Positions 8,920 to 18,800 of a DNA stretch of 64,000 nt are shown piece by piece. The notes under the pieces were generated by a model, which saw nothing but the letters and a program-made list of their open reading frames with translations, had not been told where the DNA came from and ran no database searches. The position numbers and the translations under genes are program-made. Source of the stretch: Arthrobacter caoxuetaonis (GTDB lineage: Bacteria > Actinomycetota > Actinomycetes > Actinomycetales > Micrococcaceae); contig NZ_CP099466.1 in the NCBI RefSeq assembly GCF_023921125.1, positions 2,480,001-2,544,000 of the forward strand, given 5' to 3'. Numbering within the stretch: position 1 is the first letter of the stretch; every line of letters starts with the position of its first letter.

Positions 8920-9486
8920 TCAGCCGCCGACCTGGATCCGCGCAGTCTCCTGCAGCAGAGGATCGGTGATCACAACGGTGGCCGGGCCGGGAGCGATATC
9001 GAAGACCACGGTGCCGCGGGACTTGTCTCCCACCTGCACCTCTCCGCTTCCCAGCTGGTTGTCGGCAAACATGTAGTAGTCGCCGGCCCGGCCTTCGGCG
9101 TCTTTCGTGTTGAAGTACAGCGGGTTGGACGAGGTGACTCCGGCTTCGGTCTCCCACAGCACGTCAAGGACGAGGAAGCCGCCGTTCTGCGCAGCCGGAG
9201 CGAAGGACTGGGTACTGGCCGTATCCGCGTATTCAGCAGACACCACAGTGATACGCGCGGTGTTTCCGTTCCCCATGTCGGCAGTGAAGGGAACGCCCAC
9301 TGAAGGTGCAGCGGGTGCTTCCGGGCCCGGGGTCTCCACGGTCTCGGGAGAGGTTGCTGCCGGCTGTCCGGCGTCCGTTTCGCTGCCGCTGCTGGTGGTC
9401 TCAGTGGAGCAGGCGGACATGGTCAGTCCCAGGATCAGCGCTGCGGAGGCGGCGAGCGCCGGCTTGCGGATGTGTTTGATGTTCAT
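8920..9486 (-). CDS. DUF4352-like secreted lipoprotein
   Basis: A 188-aa protein with a signal sequence ending in lipobox MSAC (Cys at residue 26), a Pro/Thr/Ser/Glu-rich linker to about residue 65, then a beta-rich domain (ITVVSAEYADTA... FLVLDVLWET... GTVVFDIAPG). This is the pattern of DUF4352/telokin-like extracellular domains, which are usually of unknown role. AAGGA 6 nt upstream supports the ATG. A hairpin follows the stop. Two minus-strand membrane-protein genes lie just upstream (59 bp gap). Confidence 0.78.
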   Translation of the reverse strand: MNIKHIRKPALAASAALILGLTMSACSTETTSSGSETDAGQPAATSPETVETPGPEAPAAPSVGVPFTADMGNGNTARITVVSAEYADTASTQSFAPAAQNGGFLVLDVLWETEAGVTSSNPLYFNTKDAEGRAGDYYMFADNQLGSGEVQVGDKSRGTVVFDIAPGPATVVITDPLLQETARIQVGG

Positions 9487-9545
9487 GGTTGTTCCTTACT
9501 TACTGTTGGTGATTCTTGGTTTGATTGCTTATTGCGCTGAGGCCG

Positions 9546-10202
9546 CTACTGCTTCTCCCAGGTTCCGCAGCGGGCAGTATTGAAGTCCTGCCCCTCGGCG
9601 AGGGTCACCATTGGTCGCCCACCGCCCGGGATATCGTTTTCGAGGATGTCCGAGCCGTTGGAACCACTGCGGAGCACGGCCCAGTAACACCGCGATCCGA
9701 CGTCGGCGGAGGAACGGTACGTACCTGGAGCGATGTCACGTCCAACCGTCCAGGTACCGTCGGAGATGGTGTTTGCTGCCTTCTCTTCCTCCGCTCCCGT
9801 GACCGCTTCCTCACGGGCTTTGACCGTTTCCTCCCGCTTCACCAGCTCCAGTCCACGGACTATCTGGGCCTCTTCCTTCTCAGCTACGGCATCCTCGCGA
9901 CTGCTGATGCCGGATGAAAGGCGGGCGAACCTGGATTCCAGGTCTTCAAGGTCACCCGTGACGTCGGAGAGCTCGGCGGACAGCGCGGCATACTCTTCGC
10001 TGGCAGTGGGATCCGTCATCAGGACGGCTGAGACAGCACCTGTTCCCACCAGGATCATTGCGAGAGCGGTGCGTCCCATCCACCGACGCTTGCGCTTCGG
10101 CTTTGGAAGTTCCACTTCGGGCTTCGGCGTGTCATGCGAGCGCCGGGTGGAATCCTCCAGATGCTCCGCTGGCGCTTCCCTGGGCGGCCAGTGTGAACTC
10201 AT
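9546..10202 (-). CDS. Membrane-anchored coiled-coil protein with Cys-pair C-terminal domain
   Basis: A 218-aa protein: charged cytoplasmic N-terminus to about residue 48, one membrane segment (TALAMILVGTGAVSAVLM), a heptad-rich coiled coil (about 70-135), and a C-terminal extracellular domain DGTWTVGRDIAPGTYRS... CYWAVLRSG... CGTWEKQ whose two Cys probably pair. That last domain recurs in many actinobacterial surface proteins but has no assigned function. The ATG at 10202 overlaps the upstream gene's stop (ATGA), with GGAGG 8 nt before it; earlier frame extensions lack support. Confidence 0.72.
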   Translation of the reverse strand: MSSHWPPREAPAEHLEDSTRRSHDTPKPEVELPKPKRKRRWMGRTALAMILVGTGAVSAVLMTDPTASEEYAALSAELSDVTGDLEDLESRFARLSSGISSREDAVAEKEEAQIVRGLELVKREETVKAREEAVTGAEEEKAANTISDGTWTVGRDIAPGTYRSSADVGSRCYWAVLRSGSNGSDILENDIPGGGRPMVTLAEGQDFNTARCGTWEKQ

Positions 10203-10714
10203 CACTTCGCCTCCACAATCTCGACGACGACGTTCATACCGCTGTCCGGGTGATAGCCCCATGTGGCGGAGAATTCGCCCCACTGCGCGTCCTGGCGTCC
10301 GTCAAGGGCACGGGTGTTACCCATCCGGCTGCTTACGCTGTCCGGCATACCCAGCTCATCCAGCACACACGTCACGTTGGTGTACGCGGTGCCTGAGGAC
10401 TCCTTGCCTTCGGTGTCAATCGAGACACTGGCGCCTTCGTCACCGACGACGATCCACTCGTCATCCTCCACACCGCAGGCGGCGACCGCCTCCTGAATAG
10501 CGCTGGACTGTGCGGGAAAGTCGACTTGTCCGGCCAGAAGTCCCAGAGCGAGGCCAGCTACCAGCCCGACGGCGCCGAAAATGACCGGCGTACGGCTCAC
10601 CGGTGTCTTCTGGAAAGGGTTAGCGGCTACTACAGGGCTCATGTCTTCCGGAGCCACGGCGTCGGTTGTGGTGGAGGAGCCGGCACCCGGTTCCCTGGGC
10701 GGTTCATGCGTCAT
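10202..10714 (-). CDS. Single-pass membrane protein of unknown function
   Basis: A 170-aa protein with a disordered N-terminus (Pro/Gly/Thr-rich, residues 1-40), one membrane helix (VIFGAVGLVAGLALGLLAG, about 44-62) and a C-terminal extracytoplasmic domain with two Cys (AACGVEDD and NVTCVLDE). Start supported by AAGGAAA upstream of the ATG. It is coupled to the coiled-coil protein by a 4-nt overlap, so the two probably act together at the cell surface. I do not recognise the domain. Confidence 0.72.
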   Translation of the reverse strand: MTHEPPREPGAGSSTTTDAVAPEDMSPVVAANPFQKTPVSRTPVIFGAVGLVAGLALGLLAGQVDFPAQSSAIQEAVAACGVEDDEWIVVGDEGASVSIDTEGKESSGTAYTNVTCVLDELGMPDSVSSRMGNTRALDGRQDAQWGEFSATWGYHPDSGMNVVVEIVEAK

Positions 10715-10752
10715 GGGGTTTCCTTCATCGAATGGTGCGGAAGTGAGGTGAC

Positions 10753-10795
10753 GGAGCCACGGTCATTCCCCCCAACTGGCAATGGCCGTGGCTCC
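10753..10795. other. Strong hairpin between divergent operons
   Basis: A 15-bp stem with one G:T wobble (10753-10767 with 10781-10795) and a 13-nt loop. It lies 38 nt upstream of the minus-strand gene starting at 10714 and in front of the plus-strand restriction operon, so it ends neither gene. It could be a 5' leader structure of the minus-strand transcript, an insulator, or the terminator of a lost gene. Confidence 0.5.
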
Positions 10796-10838
10796 TGCGG
10801 GGCATCTCTGTCCCGCTTCTTCAACCTAGGCGCGTCGG

Positions 10839-10867
10839 ATGTATTTGCGCCTTCACAGTCTTGATAA
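10839..10867 (-). promoter_or_regulatory. Candidate promoter of the 10714-9546 operon
   Basis: On the minus strand TTATCA (10867-10862) and ATACAT (10844-10839) are separated by 17 nt. Transcription from here would put the 10753-10795 hairpin in the 5' leader. Assignment by spacing only. Confidence 0.3.
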
Positions 10868-10870
10868 GGG

Positions 10871-10923
10871 GGGTTATCAGGACCTCAGCTGAAATAAGAC
10901 CGCTACGTCGTACAGTGATAACC
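10871..10923 (+). promoter_or_regulatory. Operator-like inverted repeat ahead of the restriction operon
   Basis: GGTTATCA (10872-10879) and its exact inverse TGATAACC (10916-10923) flank a possible -10 box TACAGT at 10911-10916. The left arm is part of the 11-mer also found at 8824-8834. Restriction operons are often autoregulated, and the first gene product has a DNA-binding N-terminus, so autoregulation is a reasonable guess. Confidence 0.35.
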
Positions 10924-10957
10924 ACTAGTCCACTTACCAAGGAGGGAGCAGGACGTT

Positions 10958-13012
10958 ATGGCCAAAGACCCGCAACTCCTGCTTTCGTTGCCTGATGTAG
11001 CGACGCTGGCGAAGGTAAAGCGTCCCGCCGTCTCCATGTGGCGCAGCCGGCTCCAGGGCACTGCCCATCCGTTTCCGGCGCCCGTGAAGACCGAGGCCGG
11101 CCAGGATTTCTTCGACGCCCACCAGGTTGCCGGCTGGCTGACCACCACCGGGCATGGAAAGAACGCCGACGCGCTGGCCGATCTGGGCGCCTTCGCGGTC
11201 ATGGCAGACCTGCCGCAGAACAAGGAATCGGTCTTCGACGCCCTGACCTCGCTCCTGACCCTCCGGGAACTCGCCGGGCAGCCACTGGCCGGCTGCGATG
11301 CAGCTGATTTGCTGGACATGGCGGACACCGAGGACCCGGACGATGAACTCCTTTACCGCGAGCTGGAAGCGTTCAAACCGGACGTTGAAAGCCTTGCCCG
11401 GTGTGCCGATCTCCTGGCTGACGCCGCCTTCAACCCGGCTGCAGCCTTTGAAAAGCTGATGGCTGACCGCTTCCGGAGCAATCTGCGCAGGCATTCAGCC
11501 ACAGCGCTGACCGAAACGGCAACCCAACTCGTTGCCTCCGTCGCCGTCGAACTCGCGTCCTCACTGCCGGAGCCCCCGGTCTTCGCCGACCCGTCCTCCG
11601 GCAGCAGCGACCTTCTCCTGGCGCTTGCTCACGCCCTCGGTGATGGCTCAGATGCGACGCTGATGGCCAGCTCCGGCGGAGATGAAACAGCCCGTCTTGC
11701 CCGGCGGCGGCTGAGGATCCACCGCTTCTCCCAAGACCAGTTGGACGTCGCCGATTCCGGTGAGTTTGTTCTCCACGGTCCCGCGGTGCATCTGGCGCAC
11801 TATCCGTCTCCCGGTGCGGCGGGCATGGGGACGCTGGAGATTCTGACCGCGATTGACCACAGCGTCCTGCAGATGGACGATCAGCAGCGCGGCGTCATCA
11901 TCGCTCCGGACGCGGCCCTGTCCGGAGTCCTTCCCCAGGGGGCGGCACGCAGCATACGGTCGGGCCTGATCCGTGACGGCCGTGTCCGGGCCATCGTCCG
12001 CCTGCCCAAGGGGCTTCTGAAGAGCAAGCCCCGACAGATCCTGGCTCTCTGGGTCCTGGGACCCGCGCACCCGGACGTGCCCATCCCGGAGCGGTGGGTC
12101 ATGCTTGCCGACCTGACCGGCGAACGGATGGATTCCGGTGTCATCCAGGACCTGGTGACCGACCTCTCTGCCAGCATGGGGGCGCTGGAGGAAATCCGTG
12201 CCCACTCGTTCCGTTTCGCCACACGGGTTCCGGCCCGTGTCATTCTGCCCGGCGATGTCCCTTTGACCGCGGCTGCACGTCCTGTCCGCGGACCGGCAGT
12301 ACCGGGCGGCGCAGAGTCCGCACTGAAAGCCGACCAGCTCCTGGAGGACCTGAGTTCCGCCGGCCCGGTGGATACTACGAACCGCTATTCAGTCGAGCCG
12401 CTACTCGAGCGTGCCGAGCAGCGTCAGCGCCTGCAGCCATTGGACACCCTCCTCAGGCAAGGGGCGCTCCGGTACATCAAAGGCAATCGCATTTCGGAGG
12501 ACGAGCTGGCGGATGTCGGGAGCCTGCCCGTTTACGGCCTTCCTGAGTTATTCGAAGAGCAGGCCCGCGGCACCCGGCGAATGGGCCTGGCCCCGTTTAG
12601 CGCCGCGCATCCAGACGGACGCTTGACCGAACCCGGCGACGTCGTGTTCTGCACCGGCCCGCAAGCGGCCGCCTTTGTGGATACCGAAGGCACCGCCGTC
12701 GTCGCTTATCCCGCCCGTATCCTGCGCATCAAAGCCGGCGCTAACCCGGGGCTGCTGCCTACGATGCTGGCTGCGGACATCAACCTGCAAGCGGCAAACC
12801 GTGGGCCCTGGCGCCGCTGGCCTGCACGTTTAATCCCCACTAACCAAGGCTCAAGCCTGGCCGCCTTCCTGTCTGACCTAGAACAGCAGCGTGCCCAGGC
12901 CCATACCCGGCTCAAACAGCTTGAGGAACTCACTACGCTTGTCTTGGACGGCGTAGCCGGAGGAACCCTCACCGTGACAAACACCTACGCCGCAACGGAA
13001 GGAAACAGCTAG
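10958..13012 (+). CDS. HTH protein with degenerate N6-adenine methyltransferase-like core, first gene of type I RM operon
   Basis: A 684-aa protein. Residues 10-62 form an AlpA/excisionase-like helix-turn-helix (LPDVATLAKVKRPAVSMWRS ... FFDAHQVAGWL), the N-terminus seen in a group of actinobacterial N-6 DNA methylases. At 209-218 FADPSSGSSD sits where motif I (DPxCGSG) is expected, and around 277-285 the expected NPPY/F catalytic motif reads HLAHYPSP, so methyl transfer is unlikely. The last third (about 470-670) resembles an HsdS-like half with a terminal helix (LEQQRAQAHTRLKQLEELTT). RBS AAGGAGGG precedes ATG. Its stop overlaps the hsdM start by 1 nt, tying it to the RM system. Role is inferred: accessory DNA-binding subunit or regulator. 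Confidence 0.75.
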   Translation: MAKDPQLLLSLPDVATLAKVKRPAVSMWRSRLQGTAHPFPAPVKTEAGQDFFDAHQVAGWLTTTGHGKNADALADLGAFAVMADLPQNKESVFDALTSLLTLRELAGQPLAGCDAADLLDMADTEDPDDELLYRELEAFKPDVESLARCADLLADAAFNPAAAFEKLMADRFRSNLRRHSATALTETATQLVASVAVELASSLPEPPVFADPSSGSSDLLLALAHALGDGSDATLMASSGGDETARLARRRLRIHRFSQDQLDVADSGEFVLHGPAVHLAHYPSPGAAGMGTLEILTAIDHSVLQMDDQQRGVIIAPDAALSGVLPQGAARSIRSGLIRDGRVRAIVRLPKGLLKSKPRQILALWVLGPAHPDVPIPERWVMLADLTGERMDSGVIQDLVTDLSASMGALEEIRAHSFRFATRVPARVILPGDVPLTAAARPVRGPAVPGGAESALKADQLLEDLSSAGPVDTTNRYSVEPLLERAEQRQRLQPLDTLLRQGALRYIKGNRISEDELADVGSLPVYGLPELFEEQARGTRRMGLAPFSAAHPDGRLTEPGDVVFCTGPQAAAFVDTEGTAVVAYPARILRIKAGANPGLLPTMLAADINLQAANRGPWRRWPARLIPTNQGSSLAAFLSDLEQQRAQAHTRLKQLEELTTLVLDGVAGGTLTVTNTYAATEGNS

Positions 13013-14625
13013 TGCCCCCGAAAACGAAGGTTGCCGCTCTGCCGTCAACCATGAAGGAACTCAAGGACACGCTCTGGAAGGCAGCTGACAAGCTCCGCGG
13101 CTCCATGGATGCGTCCCAGTACAAGGACGTGATCCTGGGACTGGTGTTCCTCAAGTACGTCTCGGACGCCTTCGACGAGCGCCGCGCCCAGATCCATGCG
13201 GAGTTGGAAGCCGACGGGATGGATGAAGACCAGATTGCCCAGTTCATCGACGACGTTGATGAATACACCGGCCGCGGTGTGTTCTGGGTTCCGGTCCGTG
13301 CCCGCTGGCGCTACCTGGCGGAAAACGCCAAGGGCACGCAGGCCTCGATGGATTCCCCCGCCAAGTCCATCGGCGAGCTCATCGATGACGCGATGGACCT
13401 GATCATGAGCTCCAACCCCACCCTGGCTGCCACCCTGCCGAAGATCTACAACCGCGACAACGTGGACCAGCGCCGCGTCGGCGAGCTGCTGGACCTGCTG
13501 AACTCCACCCGGTTCACTGGCGACGGCGCCAAGAAGGCCCGCGACCTGCTCGGCGAGGTGTACGAGTACTTCCTGGAGAAGTTCGCCCGCGCCGAAGGCA
13601 AGCGCGGTGGGGAGTTCTACACACCCGCCGGCGTCGTCCGCGTCCTTGTCGAGGTGCTGGAACCGGACCACGGCCGGGTCTACGACCCGTGCTGCGGTTC
13701 CGGCGGCATGTTCGTGCAGACCGAAAAATTCCTCGAAGCCCACCAGAAGGAGGGCTCGGACATCTCGGTGTACGGGCAGGAACTCAACGAGCGCACCTGG
13801 CGCATGGCGAAAATGAACCTAGCCATCCACGGGCTCAACGGCAACCTGGCGTCCCGCTGGGGCGATACCTTCGCGCGCGACCAGCACCCCGAGCTGCAGG
13901 CCGACTATGTGCTGGCCAACCCGCCGTTCAACATCAAGGACTGGACCCGCTCCGAGTCCGATCCGCGCTGGAAGTTCGGTGTCCCGCCAGCCAACAACGC
14001 GAACTATGCCTGGATCCAGCACATCCTCTCCAAGCTCGCGCCGGGCGGCAAAGCCGGTGTGGTTATGGCCAACGGCTCCATGTCCTCCAACTCCGGCGGC
14101 GAGGGCCAGATCCGCGCCCAGCTGGTGGAGGCGGACCTGGTCTCCTGCATGATCGCCCTGCCCACCCAGCTCTTCCGCAGCACCGGCATTCCGGTCTGCA
14201 CCTGGTTCTTCGCCAAGGACAAGACCGCTGGGCCCGGCGCCTCCATTGACCGTTCCGGCCAGGTGCTGTTCATTGACGCACGCAACCTGGGCTACATGGT
14301 GGACCGCGCCGAGCGCGCCCTGTCCGAGGATGACATTGCCAAGATCGCCAACACCTTCCGCGCCTGGCGCGGCAAGGCCTCCGCGGTAGACGCCGGTCTG
14401 GAGTACGACGACGAACCCGGCTTCTGCTATTCGGCCACTCTGGAGGAGATCAAGGCTGCTGACTACGCCCTGACTCCGGGCCGCTACGTCGGTGCTGCCG
14501 CGGTCGAGGATGACGGCGAGCCCATTGAAGAGAAGATCGAGCGGCTGAAGAAAGAGCTGTTCGAGCAGTTCGAGGAATCCGACCGGCTCGCGAAGGTTGT
14601 TCGCGAGCAGTTGGGGCGGCTCTGA
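13012..14625 (+). CDS. hsdM: Type I restriction-modification system, methyltransferase subunit HsdM
   Basis: A 537-aa N6-adenine methyltransferase subunit. HsdM N-terminal helical domain occupies roughly 15-160; the catalytic domain has motif I YDPCCGSGGMF (Asp225 to Gly232) and motif IV LANPPFNIKDW (Asn303-Phe306), both intact. With HsdS it methylates the recognition sequence, protecting host DNA and forming the core of the nuclease complex. GTG start overlaps the previous stop by one base; its own stop overlaps the hsdS ATG (TGATG). The C-terminal end carries a charged helix (EKIERLKKELFEQFEESDRL) typical of HsdM. Confidence 0.96.
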   Translation: MPPKTKVAALPSTMKELKDTLWKAADKLRGSMDASQYKDVILGLVFLKYVSDAFDERRAQIHAELEADGMDEDQIAQFIDDVDEYTGRGVFWVPVRARWRYLAENAKGTQASMDSPAKSIGELIDDAMDLIMSSNPTLAATLPKIYNRDNVDQRRVGELLDLLNSTRFTGDGAKKARDLLGEVYEYFLEKFARAEGKRGGEFYTPAGVVRVLVEVLEPDHGRVYDPCCGSGGMFVQTEKFLEAHQKEGSDISVYGQELNERTWRMAKMNLAIHGLNGNLASRWGDTFARDQHPELQADYVLANPPFNIKDWTRSESDPRWKFGVPPANNANYAWIQHILSKLAPGGKAGVVMANGSMSSNSGGEGQIRAQLVEADLVSCMIALPTQLFRSTGIPVCTWFFAKDKTAGPGASIDRSGQVLFIDARNLGYMVDRAERALSEDDIAKIANTFRAWRGKASAVDAGLEYDDEPGFCYSATLEEIKAADYALTPGRYVGAAAVEDDGEPIEEKIERLKKELFEQFEESDRLAKVVREQLGRL

Positions 14626-15845
14626 TGAGCAGCTTTGTCGAATACCGGCTTCCGGAGCTGCTCAAGTTCATCGTAGACAACCGAGGTCGGACTTGTCCCA
14701 CATCGGATGACGGAATACCGCTAATTGCAACCAACTGCGTCAAGGACGGGCATTTTTATCCCGTCTTTGAGAACGTACGTCACGTTGACTCAGTTACCTA
14801 CAAAAACTGGTTCCGGTCCCATCCCGAACCAGGGGACATCCTGTTTGTTTGCAAGGGCAGCCCGGGACGCATTGCCATGGTCCCTGATCCTGTCACTTTC
14901 TGCATTGCCCAAGATATGCTTGCGCTTCGGGCCGATGAAACCATCATCGATAACCGCTACCTGTATTATCTTCTGAAATCCAGAGACACGCAGGACAAGA
15001 TCGCGAATTTGCATGTAGGCACTATGATTCCGCATTTCAAGAAGGGCGACTTCGGGAAACTTGCACTTTCCGTGCATTCAACTTTGTCTGAGCAGCGGGC
15101 GATCGCGGAGGTGCTGGGGGCCCTCGACGACAAGATCGCCGCCAACACCAAGCTCGCCGAGACCCTGAGCCAAACTCTTTCTGCCTCCTACCAGAAAGTA
15201 GTCGGAAGCCCAGAGGCGTTCGTCCCTTTCTCCGATCTCGTCACCGTCACTAAGGGCATCTCGTACAGGAGCGTAGATCTCACCGAATCTACGACTGCGC
15301 TAGTGACCCTGAAATCCTTCGACCGTACCGGGGGCTACTCCCCCCGAGGTCTGAAGGAGTACTCAGGCCCCTACAAGCCACAACAAGTCATCCGCCCAGG
15401 AGAACTGGTGGTGGCGCAAACGGACCTCACCCAAGCTGCCGAAGTCGTTGGCCGCGCAGTACGCGTTCCTGCCAGCAACCGACACTCAACTCTTGCCGCC
15501 AGCTTGGATTTAGCAATCGTGCGCCCGATCGGGGACGAGCCGGAAGAGTTTCTGCTCGGTACGATGCTCCAAGGCCGTTTCCGCACGCACTGTCAGAGTC
15601 TGACCAGCGGGACGACGGTACTTCACCTGAAATCGGATGCAATTCAGTCGTTTATGGCGCCGTTAGTTTCACGAGAGATACAGCTGCAGTATGCCGCGCT
15701 GGCAAGACCTATGTTGCACTTGGGGGATTCCATAAGGGGCGAAAATGAAACCCTCGCCGCCAACCGCGACACACTGCTACCGCAGCTGATGTCAGGGAAA
15801 CTGCGAGTCAAGGATATAGAAAACACCATGGGGGAAATGGTCTAA
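14625..15845 (+). CDS. hsdS: Type I restriction-modification system, specificity subunit HsdS
   Basis: A 406-aa specificity subunit with two target-recognition domains (about 1-150 and 195-350), each followed by a conserved spacer helix: LSEQRAIAEVLGALDDKIAANTKL-type helix near 150-180 and a second near 355-395 ending in LLPQLMSGKLRVKD. Each TRD reads one half of a bipartite site. Base composition drops relative to flanking genes (more A/T codons such as ATT, AAT), which is usual for TRDs that are exchanged between strains. Adjacent genes are translationally linked; hsdR begins at the base after this stop. Confidence 0.95.
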   Translation: MSSFVEYRLPELLKFIVDNRGRTCPTSDDGIPLIATNCVKDGHFYPVFENVRHVDSVTYKNWFRSHPEPGDILFVCKGSPGRIAMVPDPVTFCIAQDMLALRADETIIDNRYLYYLLKSRDTQDKIANLHVGTMIPHFKKGDFGKLALSVHSTLSEQRAIAEVLGALDDKIAANTKLAETLSQTLSASYQKVVGSPEAFVPFSDLVTVTKGISYRSVDLTESTTALVTLKSFDRTGGYSPRGLKEYSGPYKPQQVIRPGELVVAQTDLTQAAEVVGRAVRVPASNRHSTLAASLDLAIVRPIGDEPEEFLLGTMLQGRFRTHCQSLTSGTTVLHLKSDAIQSFMAPLVSREIQLQYAALARPMLHLGDSIRGENETLAANRDTLLPQLMSGKLRVKDIENTMGEMV

Positions 15846-18800
15846 ATGACACAGGCACAGCAGCTGGGGTATTCCGAAGCCGATTGGGAAGGCAGCGCAT
15901 TGGAAATGCTCGCCGAACCACTCGGTTGGCTCCCGAAAACCGGACATGAAATCGCACCCGGAACCGGCGAGCGCGACACCTGGGATGAACTGCTCATCCG
16001 GCCCCGGCTACTGAAGGCCCTGCACAAGTTCAACCCGGCCGTACCCACGCAGTATCTGAAGCAGGCACTGGCGGAAATCGCTTCGCCTAAGTCCGCCGAT
16101 TCCATCACCGAGAACAAGCGCATCCACGACTACCTCACCGATGGCTTCCGGCTGACCTACATCGACACCGACGGCACCGAGGTCAGCCCCACGCTGCGGC
16201 TGCTCAGCCATGACCCGGATGAGAACGACTGGCTCGCCGTCAACCAGGTCACCATCGTGCAAGGCGACTACAAACGCCGCTTCGACCTGGTTCTCTACTG
16301 CAACGGCATGCCCGTGAGCATCATCGAGCTGAAAAAGGCCGGCAGTAAAAACGCAGACGTCCCCGCCGCCCACAACCAGCTGGCCACCTACGTCCGTGAA
16401 TTCCCCATGGCGTTCCGGTTCTGCGTCTTCACGCTCGCCTCGGACGGCCTGTCAGCCAAGTACGGCACCCCCTTTACTCCGCTGAACCATTTCTCCCCGT
16501 GGAACGTGGACGACGACGGGAAGCCGGTCACCCCCGGCACCCTGCTCGACGGCGAGCCAGTGGTTGGGGAACTCGACACCGCCCTGCTCGGCCTCTACAA
16601 CCAGGAACGGTTCCTGCAGCTGCTGCACAGCTACACCGCCTTTGACGAAGGCGCCGCCGGCCTGACCAAACGAATCGCCAAACCGCACCAGTACTTCGCC
16701 GTCACCAAGGCCGTGGGCAGCACCGTGCCGGCCGTTGGCAGCAACGGCAAGGCCGGCGTCGTCTGGCACACCCAGGGCTCCGGTAAATCCATGGAGATGG
16801 AGCTTTACACCAATCTGGTGATCCGCCACCCCAAGCTGCGCAACCCCACCGTCGTCGTCATCACTGACCGCAACGAACTCGACGGGCAGCTCTTCGAATC
16901 CTTCCTCGCCAGCCAGCTGCTGCCCGAAAAGGCCCAGCAGATCCGCAAACGCTCGGAACTGCGCACAGAACTTTCCAGCCGCACCACCGGTGGCATCTAC
17001 TTCACCACGCTGCAGAAGTTCGGCCGCAGCCAGTCAGAGCGCGACGCCGGCGCCGAGCACCCGCTGCTCTCGGACCGGCGCAACATCATTGTGGTGGTGG
17101 ACGAGGCGCACCGCAGCCACTACGACAACCTCGACGGCTACGCCCGGCACCTGCGCGACGCACTGCCGCACGCCACCCTCATCGCCTTCACCGGCACCCC
17201 GATTTCCTTCGACGACCGCAACACCCAGGACGTTTTCGGTGAGTACATCGACGTCTACGACCTAAGCCGGGCCGTTGCCGACGGCGCCACCGTCCCGGTT
17301 TACTTCGAGCCGCGGCTGATCAAGGTCGGCCTGGCGGAGGGGGTCAGCGAGGAGACCCTCGACGCGGCCGCTGACGAAGCCACCCGGACACTGGATGACA
17401 CGGAACGGGCGCGCATCGAGGCGAGTGTCGCCGTCGTCAATGCCGTTTATGGTGCGCCAGAGCGCATCGCCAAACTCGCCCAGGACCTGGTGGAGCACTG
17501 GGAGAACCGCAGCGAGAAGATGGAGAAGTTCATCTCCGCGCCCGGCAAGGCCATGATCGTGGGCGGCACCCGCGAGATCTGCGCGAACCTGTATTCGGCG
17601 ATCGTGGCGCTGCGCCCGGAATGGCACTCGGACGAGCTCGATAAGGGCAAGATCAAGGTGGTCTACTCCGGCACCGCTTCCGACGCTCCCCCGGTCTCCG
17701 ACCATGTGCGCCGTGACGCTTTTAACGCCAGCATCAAGGAACGCCTCAAGAACGTGGACGATGAACTGGAACTGGTGATCGTCAAGGACATGATGCTCAC
17801 CGGCTTCGACTCCCCGCCGCTGCACACCCTCTACCTGGACCGGCCGCTCAAAGGTGCCCTGCTGATGCAGACCCTGGCCCGGGTGAACCGCACCTTTCGC
17901 GGCAAGGAGGGCGGGCTGCTGGTGGCCTACGCACCGCTGGCGGAGAATCTGACCAAGGCGCTGGCGGAATACAACCTGCACGACGGGGGCACGCAGCAGC
18001 CGCTGGGAAAGAACATCGACGAGGCCATCGCGGAAACTGAGAAGCTAGTTGCGAAACTCGATCAACTTCTAGACGGGCACGACTGGCGGGCCATTCTTGA
18101 TAAGGGCGGCCCGAAGGCTTGGCTGCATGCCGCATGGGGCGCTGTGAACTACCTGCGCGATCCGCTCACCCCCGGCAACAAGCCGGAAGCCGACGGCGAG
18201 AGCCTCGCTTCTCAGTATCGGAGCCTCTCCAGCCAGCTCGCCCGAGCCTGGGCGCTTTGTTCGGGCACAGATTACCTACCCTTGTTGCTTCGCGACGTCA
18301 GAATGTTCGAAGAGATTCGCGTCTGGATGGCAAAGATGGATGCCGCTGATCGTCAGTCACGGGGTGAGCCCATTCCCGAGGACATCTCCCGCCTGCTCGG
18401 CCAGCTCATCGCCACGTCCACCGTCTCGGGCGAGGTGCTTGATATCTATGAAGCCGCCGGTATGCCCAAGCCGTCGCTGGATGACCTGACGCCGGAATTT
18501 ATGGCCAAGACCCAGAAGGCGCGGAACCCCCAACTGGCGATCGAAGCGCTGCGGAAGCTCATCTCCGAGGAAGCTGCCCGCACCACACGGAACAACGTGA
18601 TCCGGGAGCGGGCGTTCTCGGAGCGGATCACCGAGTTGATGAACAAGTACACCAATCAGCAGCTGACCTCAGCAGAAGTCATTGCCGCGCTGGTGGAACT
18701 GGCCAAGGAAGTAGCCAAGGAGAAGGACCGCGGCCAGCGGTTCTCGCCACCGCTGAACGAGGACGAGCTGGCGTTTTACGACGCCGTCACGCAGAACGAT

